Assembly: GCF_001698125.1 (NCBI RefSeq)
Contig: NZ_CP013854.1
Coordinates: 1,364,001-1,428,000 of the forward strand
DNA from: Pseudonocardia sp. HH130630-07
GTDB lineage: Bacteria > Actinomycetota > Actinomycetes > Mycobacteriales > Pseudonocardiaceae
Direction: 5' to 3'
Length of the DNA stretch: 64,000 nucleotides
Positions 17,770 through 26,716 of this stretch are shown here, piece by piece. The position numbers and the translations under genes are program-made. Positions within the stretch are counted from its first letter, which is position 1. Each line of letters opens with the position of its first letter. The notes below the pieces were generated by a model. The model was given only the letters and a program-made list of their open reading frames with translations, was not told the DNA's origin and ran no database searches.

Positions 17770-18438
17770 TCAGCCGGGTTCGAGCCGGTAGCCCGCCCCG
17801 CGGACGGTGGCGATCCGGTCCGGCCCGAGCTTGCGGCGCAGGTACCGGACGTAGACGTCGACGACGTTCGACGACGACCCCGCGTCCGGCCCCCAGACCA
17901 GCCGCAGCAGCTGCTCCCGGGACAGCACCTGCCCCGGGTGCCGCAGGAACGTCTCGGCCAGCGCGAACTCCCGCGCCGACAGCTCCACGGTGCGCCCGTC
18001 GAGGGTCACGTGCCGGGTGCGGGGATCGAGTTCGAGACCCCGGTGGGCCAGCAGCTCCGGCGACGGCGACGGGCGCGCGCGGTCCAGCCGGAGCCGGACC
18101 CTGGCGAGCAGCTCCTCGAACTGGAACGGCTTGGCCATGTAGTCGTCGGCGCCGCCGGTCAGCCCGGCGACCGTGTCGTGCACGCTGTCCCGCGCGGTCA
18201 GGATGATCACCGGGATGGTGCTGCCGGAGGCACGGAGCCTGCGGAGCACGTCGAACCCGTCCATGCCGGGCAGCCCGATGTCGAGCACGAGCAGGTCGAA
18301 GCCGCCGGTCAGCGCGTGGTCGCGGACCCCTGGCCCGTCCGGGACGACGGTCACGTGGAACCCGGCACCGCTCAGCCCCTTCTTGACGAACGAGGCGATC
18401 CGCGGTTCGTCCTCGGCGACCAGGATCCGGTCGGTCAC
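17770..18438 (-). CDS. OmpR/PhoB-family response regulator
   Basis: A 222-residue protein from the GTG at 18438. The receiver domain has acidic pair AEDEPR, phospho-acceptor Asp in LLVLDIGLPGMDG, conserved Thr in IILTARD and Lys in YMAKPF. The C-terminal winged-helix domain carries LSAREFALAETFLRHPGQV, VDVYVRYLRRKLG and IATVRGAGYRLE, typical of PhoB-type DNA binding. It overlaps the sensor kinase stop by 4 nt. Gene order is kinase first, then regulator, the reverse of the usual order. The stimulus and targets are not visible. Confidence 0.95.
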   Translation of the reverse strand: MTDRILVAEDEPRIASFVKKGLSGAGFHVTVVPDGPGVRDHALTGGFDLLVLDIGLPGMDGFDVLRRLRASGSTIPVIILTARDSVHDTVAGLTGGADDYMAKPFQFEELLARVRLRLDRARPSPSPELLAHRGLELDPRTRHVTLDGRTVELSAREFALAETFLRHPGQVLSREQLLRLVWGPDAGSSSNVVDVYVRYLRRKLGPDRIATVRGAGYRLEPG

Positions 18439-19919
18439 GTCTCGCTCCTCGGCAGTTCCAGGGTGAACGTCGCGCCCCGGCCGGGCGTGCTGTCGAGCAG
18501 CACCCGGCCGCCGTGCGTGGTCGCGATGGCCTCGACGATCGACAGGCCCAGCCCCGCGCCGTCGGACCGGGGGGCGTTCGCACCCCTGGCGAAGCGGCGG
18601 AACACCCGGTGCCGGTCCTCCGGTGCGACGCCGGGCCCGTCGTCGGAGACCCAGATCCGCAACCGGCCGGCCACCGCGGCCGAGCCGAGCGCGATCCGGT
18701 CGCCGGTGCCGGTGAAGCGGGTCGCGTTGTCCGCCAGCGCGACGACGGCCTGGGTGATGCGGTGCGGGTCCATCCGGACCCGGACGTCGGCGACCGCCTG
18801 CAGCTGCCAGTCCCGGTCGCCGAGGCCGGTCAGCTTGTCGAACAGGTCCCTGGTCAGCCCGGCGACGTCGACCGTCTCCGGGCGCAGCAGTGACGGCTGC
18901 TCGGCGCGGGTCAGCGCGAGCATCTCCGAGACCAGCCGGTTCATCCGTTCCAGCTCGTCGTCGACCAGGGCGACGGTGTCGGTGACGTCCTCGGGGTCCG
19001 CCGGGTCGACGACGCCGAGATGCCCGCGCACGATCGTGATCGGGGTCCGCAGCTCGTGCCCGGCGTCGTCGACGAACCGGCGCTGGGCCTGCACGCCCGA
19101 CTGCACGCGGTCGAGCATCGCGTTCAGCGTCCCGGCCAGCTCGGCGATCTCGTCCCGGGCCGGGGCCCGGTGCGGGACCCGCCGGGACATGTCGGTTCCG
19201 GTGATCGTCCGGGCGATGGTCGCGACGTCGCGCAGCGGACGCAGGATCCGGCCCGCGACCAGCCACGCCCCGACCGCGCTGAGCAACGCCGTGCCGAGCC
19301 CCACCAGCATCATCAGCCGCAGGGCCTCGTGCGCGAACTCGTGCTCCTGCTCGGTGAAGTAGCCGATCATGATGACGCCGGTGTCCGGGTCACCCGCCAT
19401 CCCGACCGGCAGCGCCGACCAGCGGACCTCACCGGCGTCACTGAGGTAGGACCCGGTCGTCGGACGCCGGACGTCGGCGACCAGCGCCTGGAACTCCGGA
19501 TCCTCGCGCAGCAGTACCCGCGGGCTCGTCCGGCGGGTCTCCCAGCGGAACTCGCCGTTGAGGTAGCCGATGAACTTCTCGTTGGGCCGCGCGACGTTCG
19601 CCGCGATCACCGACCGCAGGATCTCGTCGACCGAGCCGTACGGCCGCCCCGTCGTCGGGTTGATCCCGCTCACGCTCACCCGGGCGAACTCCGCGGTCTC
19701 CGAGCCCAGCGCCTCGTCGATCCGGCGGTCCGTCTCGTTGATCAGCAGCACCCAGGTCACGATCGTGACCACGCTCAGCGACGCGAGCACGAGCAGCAGG
19801 ACCCAGCCGACGATCCTGGTGCGCACCCGGGTCGCCCGGCCGGCCCGGCGCCCACCGGGACCGGTCTCGACGGCATCCGTCGCGATGATCGCCTCCTCGT
19901 TCGTTCCGGCGCCGTCCAT
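18435..19919 (-). CDS. HAMP-domain sensor histidine kinase
   Basis: A membrane histidine kinase of about 494 residues. A TM segment (VGWVLLLVLASLSVVTIVTW) is followed by an extracytoplasmic sensor of about 120 residues, a second TM (LMMLVGLGTALLSAVGAW), HAMP (AGRILRPLRDVATIA), and HisKA with DDAGHELRTPITI. The ATPase domain has an N box in ADNATRFTG, then SDDGPGVAPEDRHRVF and DGAGLGLSIV. The ATG at 19919 is taken as the start; a GTG 15 nt upstream is the alternative. It overlaps the downstream regulator gene. The sensor has no motif I can name. Confidence 0.93.
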   Translation of the reverse strand: MDGAGTNEEAIIATDAVETGPGGRRAGRATRVRTRIVGWVLLLVLASLSVVTIVTWVLLINETDRRIDEALGSETAEFARVSVSGINPTTGRPYGSVDEILRSVIAANVARPNEKFIGYLNGEFRWETRRTSPRVLLREDPEFQALVADVRRPTTGSYLSDAGEVRWSALPVGMAGDPDTGVIMIGYFTEQEHEFAHEALRLMMLVGLGTALLSAVGAWLVAGRILRPLRDVATIARTITGTDMSRRVPHRAPARDEIAELAGTLNAMLDRVQSGVQAQRRFVDDAGHELRTPITIVRGHLGVVDPADPEDVTDTVALVDDELERMNRLVSEMLALTRAEQPSLLRPETVDVAGLTRDLFDKLTGLGDRDWQLQAVADVRVRMDPHRITQAVVALADNATRFTGTGDRIALGSAAVAGRLRIWVSDDGPGVAPEDRHRVFRRFARGANAPRSDGAGLGLSIVEAIATTHGGRVLLDSTPGRGATFTLELPRSET

Positions 19920-20128
19920 GATCCCGTACGCCACCCCGTCACATTGGCGACACTCTAGTGCGAATAACTACGGAACGTCGCCGTCGTTGGGCCGAGAGGC
20001 GTACGGGACACTGCGCCGCATACCTGGCCGTGACCCACCGTTCGCCGGATCGGCCGGAACATCGTCCTCCGGGGGCCCGACGCCCCCGGTGGGGTGACAA
20101 CCGCGGCCGTCGAGAACGAGGGGGATTC

Positions 20129-20632
20129 ATGCGCCTGCCGGGAATGCACGCCGTGCTGACCGTGGGGGTGGCCGTGCTCGCGACCGCCGGGACGGTCTCC
20201 GCCGTGTCGCTGACGGCCACCGGCGAGCAGGCACCCGCGCTGGTCCCCGCACCGGCCACCTCCACGCCGCCGCCCGCCGCGGTCCCGCCGCCACCGCTCC
20301 CGGCCCCGGCACCCGTCGCGAGCGTCGACCCGGAGCCGGGCGGCGCGGCGGGATCCGGTGCCACGGGGTCGTCCGGGTCCGCCGGCACCGGCTCCTCCGG
20401 CGGCACCGCCCCGGAAGCGGTGGACGAGGCGCCGGTCGAGGCGCCGGCCCCGGCGCCCGTCGAGCCGCCGGCCCCCGCCCCGGCCCCGGACGACGACTCC
20501 GACAACGACCCCGACGGCGAGGGCGGCATGCCGCCGCGCGGCGCCCCGGACAGCCCGGAGGAGCGCCAGGAGCAGATCGACTTCGCCTGCGAGAACGGCT
20601 GGATCTCCGGGGACGCCTGCAGCAACGGCTGA
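20129..20632 (+). CDS. Secreted Pro/Ala-rich protein of unknown function
   Basis: A 167-residue protein starting at the ATG at 20129, preceded by GAGGGGGA. A signal-type N-terminus (LTVGVAVLATAGTVSAVSLT) is followed by about 100 residues of low-complexity Pro, Ala, Gly and Ser sequence with acidic stretches (PAPAPDDDSDNDPDGEGG), then a short ordered tail with two Cys (IDFACENGWISGDACSNG). The low-complexity part could span the cell wall, with the Cys pair forming a small disulfide-closed cap. I do not recognise the family. It is divergent from the sensor kinase gene, which might place it under the same stimulus, though no shared operator is evident. Confidence 0.75.
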   Translation: MRLPGMHAVLTVGVAVLATAGTVSAVSLTATGEQAPALVPAPATSTPPPAAVPPPPLPAPAPVASVDPEPGGAAGSGATGSSGSAGTGSSGGTAPEAVDEAPVEAPAPAPVEPPAPAPAPDDDSDNDPDGEGGMPPRGAPDSPEERQEQIDFACENGWISGDACSNG

Positions 20633-20650
20633 CGCACGCGACCGCCGAGA

Positions 20651-20685
20651 CCCGCGACCGATTCCCGCGAGTCAGCGGTCGCGGG
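20651..20685 (+). terminator. Inverted repeat downstream of the secreted protein gene
   Basis: CCCGCGACCG at 20651-20660 pairs perfectly with CGGTCGCGGG at 20676-20685 over a 15-nt loop, 18 nt after the stop codon. There is no T tract, as is common for actinobacterial terminators. Confidence 0.5.
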
Positions 20686-20704
20686 CGGTGGCAGAGTCGG
20701 TGTC

Positions 20705-22322
20705 GTGCTACTCGACCACGACACCTGCTACCGCGCCGTCGCCGCCAAGGACGCGCGGTTCGACGGCCAGTTCGTCACGGCGGTGCGCACCACCGGCATC
20801 TACTGCCGGCCGTCCTGCCCGGTGCCCCCGCCCCGGGCCCGCAACGTCGAGTTCCTGCGCACCGCGGCGGCCGCCCAGTCGGCCGGCTACCGCGCCTGCC
20901 GGCGCTGCCTGCCCGACGCCGTCCCCGGGTCCCCGGAGTGGAACCTGCGGGCCGACGCGGCCGGGCGCGCGATGCGGCTGATCTCCGACGGCGTCGTCGA
21001 GCGGGAGGGTGTTCCGGGCCTCGCCGCCCGGCTGGGCTACTCACCGCGTCAGCTGGGCCGGATCCTCACCGCCGAGCTCGGCGCCGGTCCGCTGGCCCTC
21101 GCCAGGGCCCAGCGCGCGCACCGCACGCGTCCTGGTGGAGACGACGCCGCTGGGGCTCGCCGACGTCGCGTTCGCCGCCGGGTTCGGCAGCGTGCGGCAG
21201 TTCAACGACACGGTCCGGTCGGTGTACGGGGTGCCGCCGTCGCGGCTGCGCACCGAGGCGACCCGCCGGCGCGGGTACTCCCCCGGCACCCCCGGCGCGA
21301 TCACCCTGCGGCTGCCGTACCGGACGCCGTTCGACCCGCGGGGGCTGCTGGACCATCTCGCGGCCCGCGCGATCGACCGGGTGGAGCTCGTCGACGGCGG
21401 GACCTACCGGCGCACGCTGCTGCTGCCGCACGGGCCGGCGTCGGTCGTCCTGGACCTGACGGCGCGGCCGGGGGCGGTGCTGGCGACGCTGCGCACGACC
21501 GATCCGCGCGACGTCGGACCGGCGGTGTCCCGGCTGCGCCGGCTGCTCGACCTCGACGCCGACCCGCAGGCCGTCGACGCCGCGCTGGCCGCCGACCCGG
21601 TCCTCGCCCCGCTCGTCGCGGCGACGCCCGGGGTCCGGCTGGCCGGGTCGGCCGATCCGGTGGAGACCGCCGTCCGCACGGTGCTCGGCCAGCAGGTCTC
21701 GGTGGCCGCGGCCCGCACGGCGGCGTCCCGGCTGGCCGCCGAGCACGGGACCGTGCTGCCCCCGGCGCTGCGCGGCGACCGGGAGGACGCCCCCGACCTG
21801 CTCTTCCCCACCGCGGACGTGCTCGCCGGGGTGCACCCGCCCGGTCCGGCCCGGCGGGCGGAGTCGCTGCGCGCGCTGTGCGCCGCGCTCGCGTCCGGCG
21901 CGGTCGTGCTGGACCCGGGGCGCGATCCCGGCGCACTGCGCTCGGAGCTGCAGGCGCTGCCCGGGATCGGGCCGTGGAGCGCCGGCTACCTGGCCATGCG
22001 GGTCCTCGGCGACCCCGACGAACTGCTGGAGTCCGATCTCGCCGTCCGCCGCGGGACCGCGGCGCTCGGCCTGCCCGACACCCCGGACGCCCTCGCGGGG
22101 CGCGGCCGGGCCTGGGCCCCGTGGCGGTCCTACGTCGCCACCCGTCTCTGGCGGGCCGCGACGCCCGCCGCACCCGTCACCGGGAGGAACACATGGGCAC
22201 CGCCACCGCCGTCCGGGGCACCAGGGACACCCCTGCCGGACCGTTCACCGCCGTCGTCGACGCCGAGGGGTACGTACTCGCCTCCGGCTGGACCGCCTCG
22301 GCCGAGGACCTGCTGCCGCTGA
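20705..22322 (+). CDS. Ada-AlkA fusion: methyl-sensing activator plus 3-methyladenine glycosylase, frame-broken
   Basis: The N-terminal part (from GTG 20705) is the Ada zinc/methyl-acceptor domain: YCRPSCP and RACRRCLPD carry the four Cys, the first being the expected methyl acceptor. An AraC-type helix-turn-helix follows (LAARLGYSPRQLGRIL). The reading then breaks at the CG repeat around 21112-21119 and continues in another frame with TARVLVETTPLGLADVAF and FGSVRQFNDTV, then an AlkA domain with helix-hairpin-helix LPGIGPWSAGYLAMRVLG and catalytic Asp in LLESDLAVRRG. Expected homologues read ARAQRAxTARVL, so two bases appear to be missing from the CG repeat, or one is inserted. The in-frame stop at 22322 lies 130 nt inside ogt, giving an atypical Pro-rich tail. 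The role is sensing and excision repair of alkylated DNA. Confidence 0.85.
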
Positions 22323-22711
22323 TCCACGAGTCGCTGGCCCCCACCGAGGTGGTGGACGGCGATCTCGGCCCGGTCGGCGAGGCGATCGACCGCTACCACG
22401 CCGGCGACCTGTCCGCGATCGACGCGGTGCGGGTCCGGCAGCGGTCCGGGGAGTACCGCGAGCACGCCTGGGACGTGCTCCGCACCGTCCCGGCCGGCGC
22501 CCCGGTCACCTACACCGGCTACGCGGAGAAGACCGGCCGTCCGGCGGCCGTGCGGGCCGCGGCCGGGGCGTGCGCGCACAACGCCGCGGCCCTGTTCGTC
22601 CCGTGCCACCGGGTGCTGCGCACCGACGGCTCGCTCGGTGGCTTCCGCTGGGGCCTGCCGGTCAAGCGCTGGCTGCTCGACCACGAGTCGGCCGACCTGC
22701 GGCTGTCCTGA
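22193..22711 (+). CDS. ogt: Methylated-DNA--protein-cysteine methyltransferase
   Basis: A 172-residue protein with active-site VPCHRVLRTDGSLGGF and the preceding helix-turn-helix region (VPAGAPVTYTGYAEKTGR) typical of O6-alkylguanine-DNA alkyltransferases. The Cys takes the alkyl group from O6-methylguanine in a suicide reaction. The ATG at 22193 follows GGGAGGAAC. It partners the overlapping ada-alkA gene, giving a two-gene alkylation-repair operon, and would be induced through Ada if the upstream gene is functional. Confidence 0.95.
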   Translation: MGTATAVRGTRDTPAGPFTAVVDAEGYVLASGWTASAEDLLPLIHESLAPTEVVDGDLGPVGEAIDRYHAGDLSAIDAVRVRQRSGEYREHAWDVLRTVPAGAPVTYTGYAEKTGRPAAVRAAAGACAHNAAALFVPCHRVLRTDGSLGGFRWGLPVKRWLLDHESADLRLS

Positions 22712-22725
22712 ACGGCCCGGACACG

Positions 22726-22770
22726 CCGACGGTGGCGCACCGTGCCCGTCGCACGGCGCGCCACCGTCGG
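22726..22770. terminator. Bidirectional hairpin between ogt and a convergent gene
   Basis: CCGACGGTGGCGC at 22726-22738 and GCGCCACCGTCGG at 22758-22770 form a perfect 13-bp stem between two converging genes, without a T tract. Confidence 0.65.
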
Positions 22771-22789
22771 GTGGGCGGTCAGGCGGGTG

Positions 22790-23302
22790 TCACCGCGACG
22801 CGTAGACCGCGGTCACCGACATGTTCTCGCCGACGGCGAAGTCACCGGTCGCCACGAAACGGCCGGGGATCTGCTCGAGCGTGCTGGACGCGGTGAACTC
22901 GACCGTGTCCGCCGCGACCAGCGGCTCGGCGGACTGCTCGACCCGGACGTCGAACGCGACCGGCGAGCCGGGCCCGAACTCGACCGGGCTCGCGGAGCCG
23001 TCGGCCGGACCGGCGTAGGGCACCTCGACCGGAACGCCCTGGTGCGAGGCCGTGACCGGGTGCGGCCAGCCGTTCAGCGCGCACGGCGCGGTGCCGGGCG
23101 CCGCGGTCATCCGGAACGTGTAGCTGGTGTACTCCCCGGGCGAGACACCCGGGGTGACGGTCGTGCGGACGTTCTCCGGCGCGCACGCGGTCGGTGCCGG
23201 CGGCGGGCCGGCCGGGGTGGCCGCGTTCGCGACGCCGAGCGGCGCGAGGGCCACCGTGGCGGCCGCGGCGAGCGTGACGACGGTACGGGTGATCGTGCGC
23301 AT
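22790..23302 (-). CDS. Secreted DUF4232-type protein (copy 1 of a tandem pair)
   Basis: A 170-residue protein from the ATG at 23302, with GAGGGGA just upstream. A clear signal peptide (TVVTLAAAATVALAPLGVANA) precedes a beta-rich domain with two Cys (TACAPENV and APCALNGWPH) and the PxxF-type segments (VEFGPGSPVAFDV) seen in DUF4232 proteins, which are small exported domains of unknown function common in Actinobacteria. The downstream neighbour on the same strand is a diverged paralogue with the same layout. No operon link is evident because 161 nt separate them. Confidence 0.72.
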   Translation of the reverse strand: MRTITRTVVTLAAAATVALAPLGVANAATPAGPPPAPTACAPENVRTTVTPGVSPGEYTSYTFRMTAAPGTAPCALNGWPHPVTASHQGVPVEVPYAGPADGSASPVEFGPGSPVAFDVRVEQSAEPLVAADTVEFTASSTLEQIPGRFVATGDFAVGENMSVTAVYASR

Positions 23303-23463
23303 GCGTGATTCCCCTCGATGGTCCGGACGACTGTCCGGCCGGCCGTGCCCGGGCGGTGTCCCCCCGCCCCGGTCGTGGCCGGATGTGGTGCGGGCTCCCG
23401 GACGGGGCCCGCGCCGCGCCGCGGTCGGCGCGGCGGTTCGGTGCGCCGTGACGGCGCAGCGGG

Positions 23464-23985
23464 TCACCGCTCGGTGAACGGCCCGACCCGGGTGCCGGCG
23501 TCGACCTCGATCGGGCCGTGCGCGACGTAGTCACCGGAGCTCTCACCCAGCGGTGAGTGCAGGGCGAACGCGGTCTCGTTCGCCTGGGCCGGGCCGGCCG
23601 ACGTCGGGACCTGGACGTCGAACCGCACGGGGTGCGCCGGGCCGAACACGACCGGGCGGGTCTGGTCGCCGTAGGGCTGCACGTCGATCGCCCGGGGTGC
23701 GCCGTTCAGGCTGAACACCAGGTCCGACGGCGATCCCTGGACGGTGCAGTCGGCGGTCCCGGGCGCCGCGCTGAGCACGACGGAGTAGTGCCGGTGCCCG
23801 GAGCTGGCCGGTGCCGGCTCCACGACGGCGTTCACGTGCACCGGGTTGCAGGCGCTCGGCGCCCCGTCGTCCACCGGGTCGGCGTGCGCCACGCCGGCCG
23901 GGATCAGGACGGCCGCGGTGGCGGCGACGGCCGCGGCGGTGGTCGCGGTGAGGCGGCCCATGGTGCGGGCGAGTCGGGTGTTCAC
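23464..23985 (-). CDS. Secreted DUF4232-type protein (copy 2 of a tandem pair)
   Basis: A 173-residue protein with signal peptide (LTATTAAAVAATAAVLIPAGVAHA) and a domain matching the neighbouring gene in order: an SACNPVHV Cys segment, AAPGTADCTVQGSP, then VVFGPAHPVRFDVQVP. The repeated C...AAPGTxxC...FGPxxPVxFDV pattern shows the two are paralogues. Function is unknown. Family members are predicted cell-surface or secreted domains. Confidence 0.72.
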   Translation of the reverse strand: MNTRLARTMGRLTATTAAAVAATAAVLIPAGVAHADPVDDGAPSACNPVHVNAVVEPAPASSGHRHYSVVLSAAPGTADCTVQGSPSDLVFSLNGAPRAIDVQPYGDQTRPVVFGPAHPVRFDVQVPTSAGPAQANETAFALHSPLGESSGDYVAHGPIEVDAGTRVGPFTER

Positions 23986-24225
23986 GATGTGTACCTCTCT
24001 CGATCCTCGCGATGGCGGCTCCGGGATTCCCGGAACGCGCTGTCACGAGATGAGACGGGCGTACCACGAAACGGTTCGCCCGGCGTGTCCTTCGACTCGC
24101 CGGGGCAACCCCGTGGGCCCGCCGACCGTCCCCGACGACGTCGCCCGGCAAACATCGTCCGGCGAACACGCCCACGACCTGCCGATTCACCGGTTCTGTC
24201 AGGGGTGGGGTGCACGCTGCGTGAC

Positions 24226-25836
24226 GTGGATGCCCTCAGCCTGCTCGCCGGGACCCTGCTCGGTGCCGTGATCGCCGCCGCCGTCACCTGGCTGATCGCC
24301 GTCGCCCGGTTCCGGGCCGAGTCCGCGGAGGCGGCCAGGTCCGCCGCCAACACGGCCGCGACCGGCCGGGCCGATGCCGCGGGCCTGCGCGCCGAGCGCA
24401 CCGGCCTGCTGGAACGGATCGAGGAGCTCCACGAGTCCCTGGAGGACGCCACGGCCAGGGCCCGGCGCGCCGAGTCCGACGCCGCGGGGGCCGCTGCGGC
24501 GCTGAACGCGGAGCGGGAGGCACGCACGGCGGCCGAGTCCGGGCTGCGGGACTCCTTCGCCGCGCTCTCGCAGGACGCGCTGGCCCGCAACAACGAGGCG
24601 TTCGTCGCGCTGGCCGAGCGCCGGTTGAAGGAGGCGACCGCCGAGCTGTCGGCGAAGGCCCAGGGCGACGAGACGGCCCGGGCCAGGGCCGTCGAGCAGC
24701 TGCTCGACCCGCTGGCGACGGCACTGGGCCGGATGGAGGGCCAGCTGCGCACGGTGGAGAAGGAGCGCGAGTCGGCCTACGCCGGGTTGCGTGAGCAGGT
24801 GCGGGCGATGGCCGCGAACTCCGAGAAGCTGGGCTCCGAGACGAAGGCGCTGGTCAACGCACTGCGCGCGCCGCAGGTCCGCGGCCGCTGGGGCGAGATG
24901 CAGCTGCAGCGGGTCGCGGAGATGGCCGGGATGGTGGAGCACTGCGACTTCTCCACCCAGGTGTCCGCGGAGGGTGAGGAGGGCGGGGTCCGGCCGGACA
25001 TGCTGGTGCGCCTCGCCGGGGGCAAGCAGGTCGTGGTCGACGCCAAGGTCCCGTTTGCGGCCTACCTGGAGGCGGTCGAGACCACCGATCCGGACGTGCA
25101 CGCCACGAAGCTGGAGGCGCACGCCCGGCAGCTGCGGGCGCACGTCGACCAGCTGTCGGCGAAGGCGTACTGGGAGGCGTTCGAGCCGACACCGGAGTTC
25201 GTCGTGCTGTTCGTCCCCGGCGATCCGTTCCTGGAGGCGGCACTGAAGGCCGATCCGGGCCTGCTGGAGCACGCGTTCGGCCGCAACGTCGTGCTGGCCA
25301 CCCCCACCACGCTGGTCGCGCTGCTGCGCACGGTCGCCTACGGCTGGCGGCAGGAGGCACTGGCCCGCAACGCCGCGCAGGTGCACCGGCTCGGCCGGGA
25401 GCTGCACGGCAGGCTCGCGACCATGGGCACCCACGTCGCCCGGCTCGGGCGCAGCCTGGACTCGGTGGTCGAGAGCTACAACCGCACGGTGTCCTCACTG
25501 GAGGCGCGGGTGCTCGTGACCGCCCGCAAGTTCACCGAGCTGCAGGTCACCGACACCGAGCTCGACGCACTGTCCACGGTCGACCGGACCCCGCGCGGGG
25601 TGTCCGCGCCGGAGCTGGTGGCCTCGGCCGGCGAGGCGCTGGTGTCGCTGGAGGACCTCGGGCGCGGTGGCGAGCAGGCGGACCGGTCGCCACGGTCGTG
25701 GGCGGTCCGGACCGACGGCGGGCGGGGCGAGCACGAGTGGGCACCGTCGCCGGTCGCGGCTGACGTCCCGCCCGGCGACGGCGGCCGCACGCCGGTCGAC
25801 GGGCCCGGATCGGCCCGGCGCGAGGAGTTAGGCTGA
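24226..25836 (+). CDS. rmuC: DNA recombination protein RmuC
   Basis: About 536 residues from the GTG at 24226 (start is by position of the membrane segment; no strong ribosome site). An N-terminal TM (LLAGTLLGAVIAAAVTWLIA) is followed by a long coiled coil (about residues 30-200) and a restriction-endonuclease-like core with RGRWGEMQLQRVAEMAGM, VDAKVPFAAYLEAV, EFVVLFVPGDPFLEAAL and ATPTTLVALLRTVAYGWRQE. RmuC limits inversions at short inverted repeats and acts as a membrane-tethered nuclease-like protein. The C-terminal 80 residues are a polar tail. The next gene starts 5 nt after the stop, suggesting an operon. Confidence 0.93.
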   Translation: MDALSLLAGTLLGAVIAAAVTWLIAVARFRAESAEAARSAANTAATGRADAAGLRAERTGLLERIEELHESLEDATARARRAESDAAGAAAALNAEREARTAAESGLRDSFAALSQDALARNNEAFVALAERRLKEATAELSAKAQGDETARARAVEQLLDPLATALGRMEGQLRTVEKERESAYAGLREQVRAMAANSEKLGSETKALVNALRAPQVRGRWGEMQLQRVAEMAGMVEHCDFSTQVSAEGEEGGVRPDMLVRLAGGKQVVVDAKVPFAAYLEAVETTDPDVHATKLEAHARQLRAHVDQLSAKAYWEAFEPTPEFVVLFVPGDPFLEAALKADPGLLEHAFGRNVVLATPTTLVALLRTVAYGWRQEALARNAAQVHRLGRELHGRLATMGTHVARLGRSLDSVVESYNRTVSSLEARVLVTARKFTELQVTDTELDALSTVDRTPRGVSAPELVASAGEALVSLEDLGRGGEQADRSPRSWAVRTDGGRGEHEWAPSPVAADVPPGDGGRTPVDGPGSARREELG

Positions 25837-25840
25837 CCGG

Positions 25841-26716
25841 GTGACGACCCGCACGAGCTCGGCCCGGCGGCCCGGCGGCGGGTCCTCCGCGAAGCCCACC
25901 CGTCCCGCGCGGGGCGGCTGGCCGGTCCGCGAGCGGTCGGTGATCCGGCCGGTGCTGGGCATCCCCCCGGTGGCCGCGATCGGTCTCGCCGTCGGCACCA
26001 CCGCGCTGGGGGTCGCCGTCGACCTGCTCCGGATCGGCACCGTCGGCGTGATCTTCGAGATCGGCTACCTGGTCGGGTGCCTGGTCGCGGTGTGCTGGGT
26101 GCGGCGGCGCGGAATCTTCCTGCCGGCCGTGCAGCCGCCACTGCTGCTCGCCGTGGTGGTGCCGCTGCTGGCGCTGCTCGTCGGGGCACCGTCCGGCGGG
26201 GGCACGGCGCAGAGCGTCCTCATGGCGGGGGCACCGCTCATCAACGCCTTCCCGGCGATGGCCGTGACCACGGGCGCCGTGCTGCTCGTCGCCGCGCTGC
26301 GGTTGTGGCGCCAGCGTCTCGGCCCCGGGGACGCCATGGGGCGGCTCCGGGTCCGGCTGGGCCGTGATCCCGGCGGCCACGAGCCGGACGGCCCGCGCCG
26401 GGGCAGCCGGGGATCCACCGCGCGTCCCACCGGCACGGAGTCGTCCCGCGGGCGTGGCCCGGAGCCGGCCGGAGGGCGCACCGGAGCCTCCGGGGCGCGC
26501 ACCGGCGGTCCGGAGCCGCGGCGCGGTGCCCGGGGTCCGGATGCTCCCGGCCGGAGCCGGTCCGGGCGTGCCGGGGACGGCTCCGAGCGTTCCGGTGGGG
26601 CGAGCCGTTCCGGCGGGCTGCCGCCGGGGGTGCGGGGTCCCGCCGAGCCCCGCGGCGGGCGCGCCGGGTCGTCGCCGCGGGATCCGTCGTCGCGGTCGCG
26701 GCGCCGTTCCCCGTGA
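25841..26716 (+). CDS. DUF6542-like membrane protein with a long basic tail
   Basis: A 291-residue protein from the GTG 5 nt after rmuC. The first 45 residues are basic and polar. Three to four hydrophobic segments follow (PPVAAIGLAVGTTALGVAV, GVIFEIGYLVGCLVAVCW, PPLLLAVVVPLLALLVGA, AMAVTTGAVLLVAALRLW), then about 120 residues of Gly, Arg, Ser and Pro-rich low-complexity sequence at the C-terminus. The helical region resembles what is catalogued as DUF6542 in actinomycetes. The biochemical role is unknown. Proximity to rmuC suggests co-transcription only. Confidence 0.65.
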   Translation: MTTRTSSARRPGGGSSAKPTRPARGGWPVRERSVIRPVLGIPPVAAIGLAVGTTALGVAVDLLRIGTVGVIFEIGYLVGCLVAVCWVRRRGIFLPAVQPPLLLAVVVPLLALLVGAPSGGGTAQSVLMAGAPLINAFPAMAVTTGAVLLVAALRLWRQRLGPGDAMGRLRVRLGRDPGGHEPDGPRRGSRGSTARPTGTESSRGRGPEPAGGRTGASGARTGGPEPRRGARGPDAPGRSRSGRAGDGSERSGGASRSGGLPPGVRGPAEPRGGRAGSSPRDPSSRSRRRSP

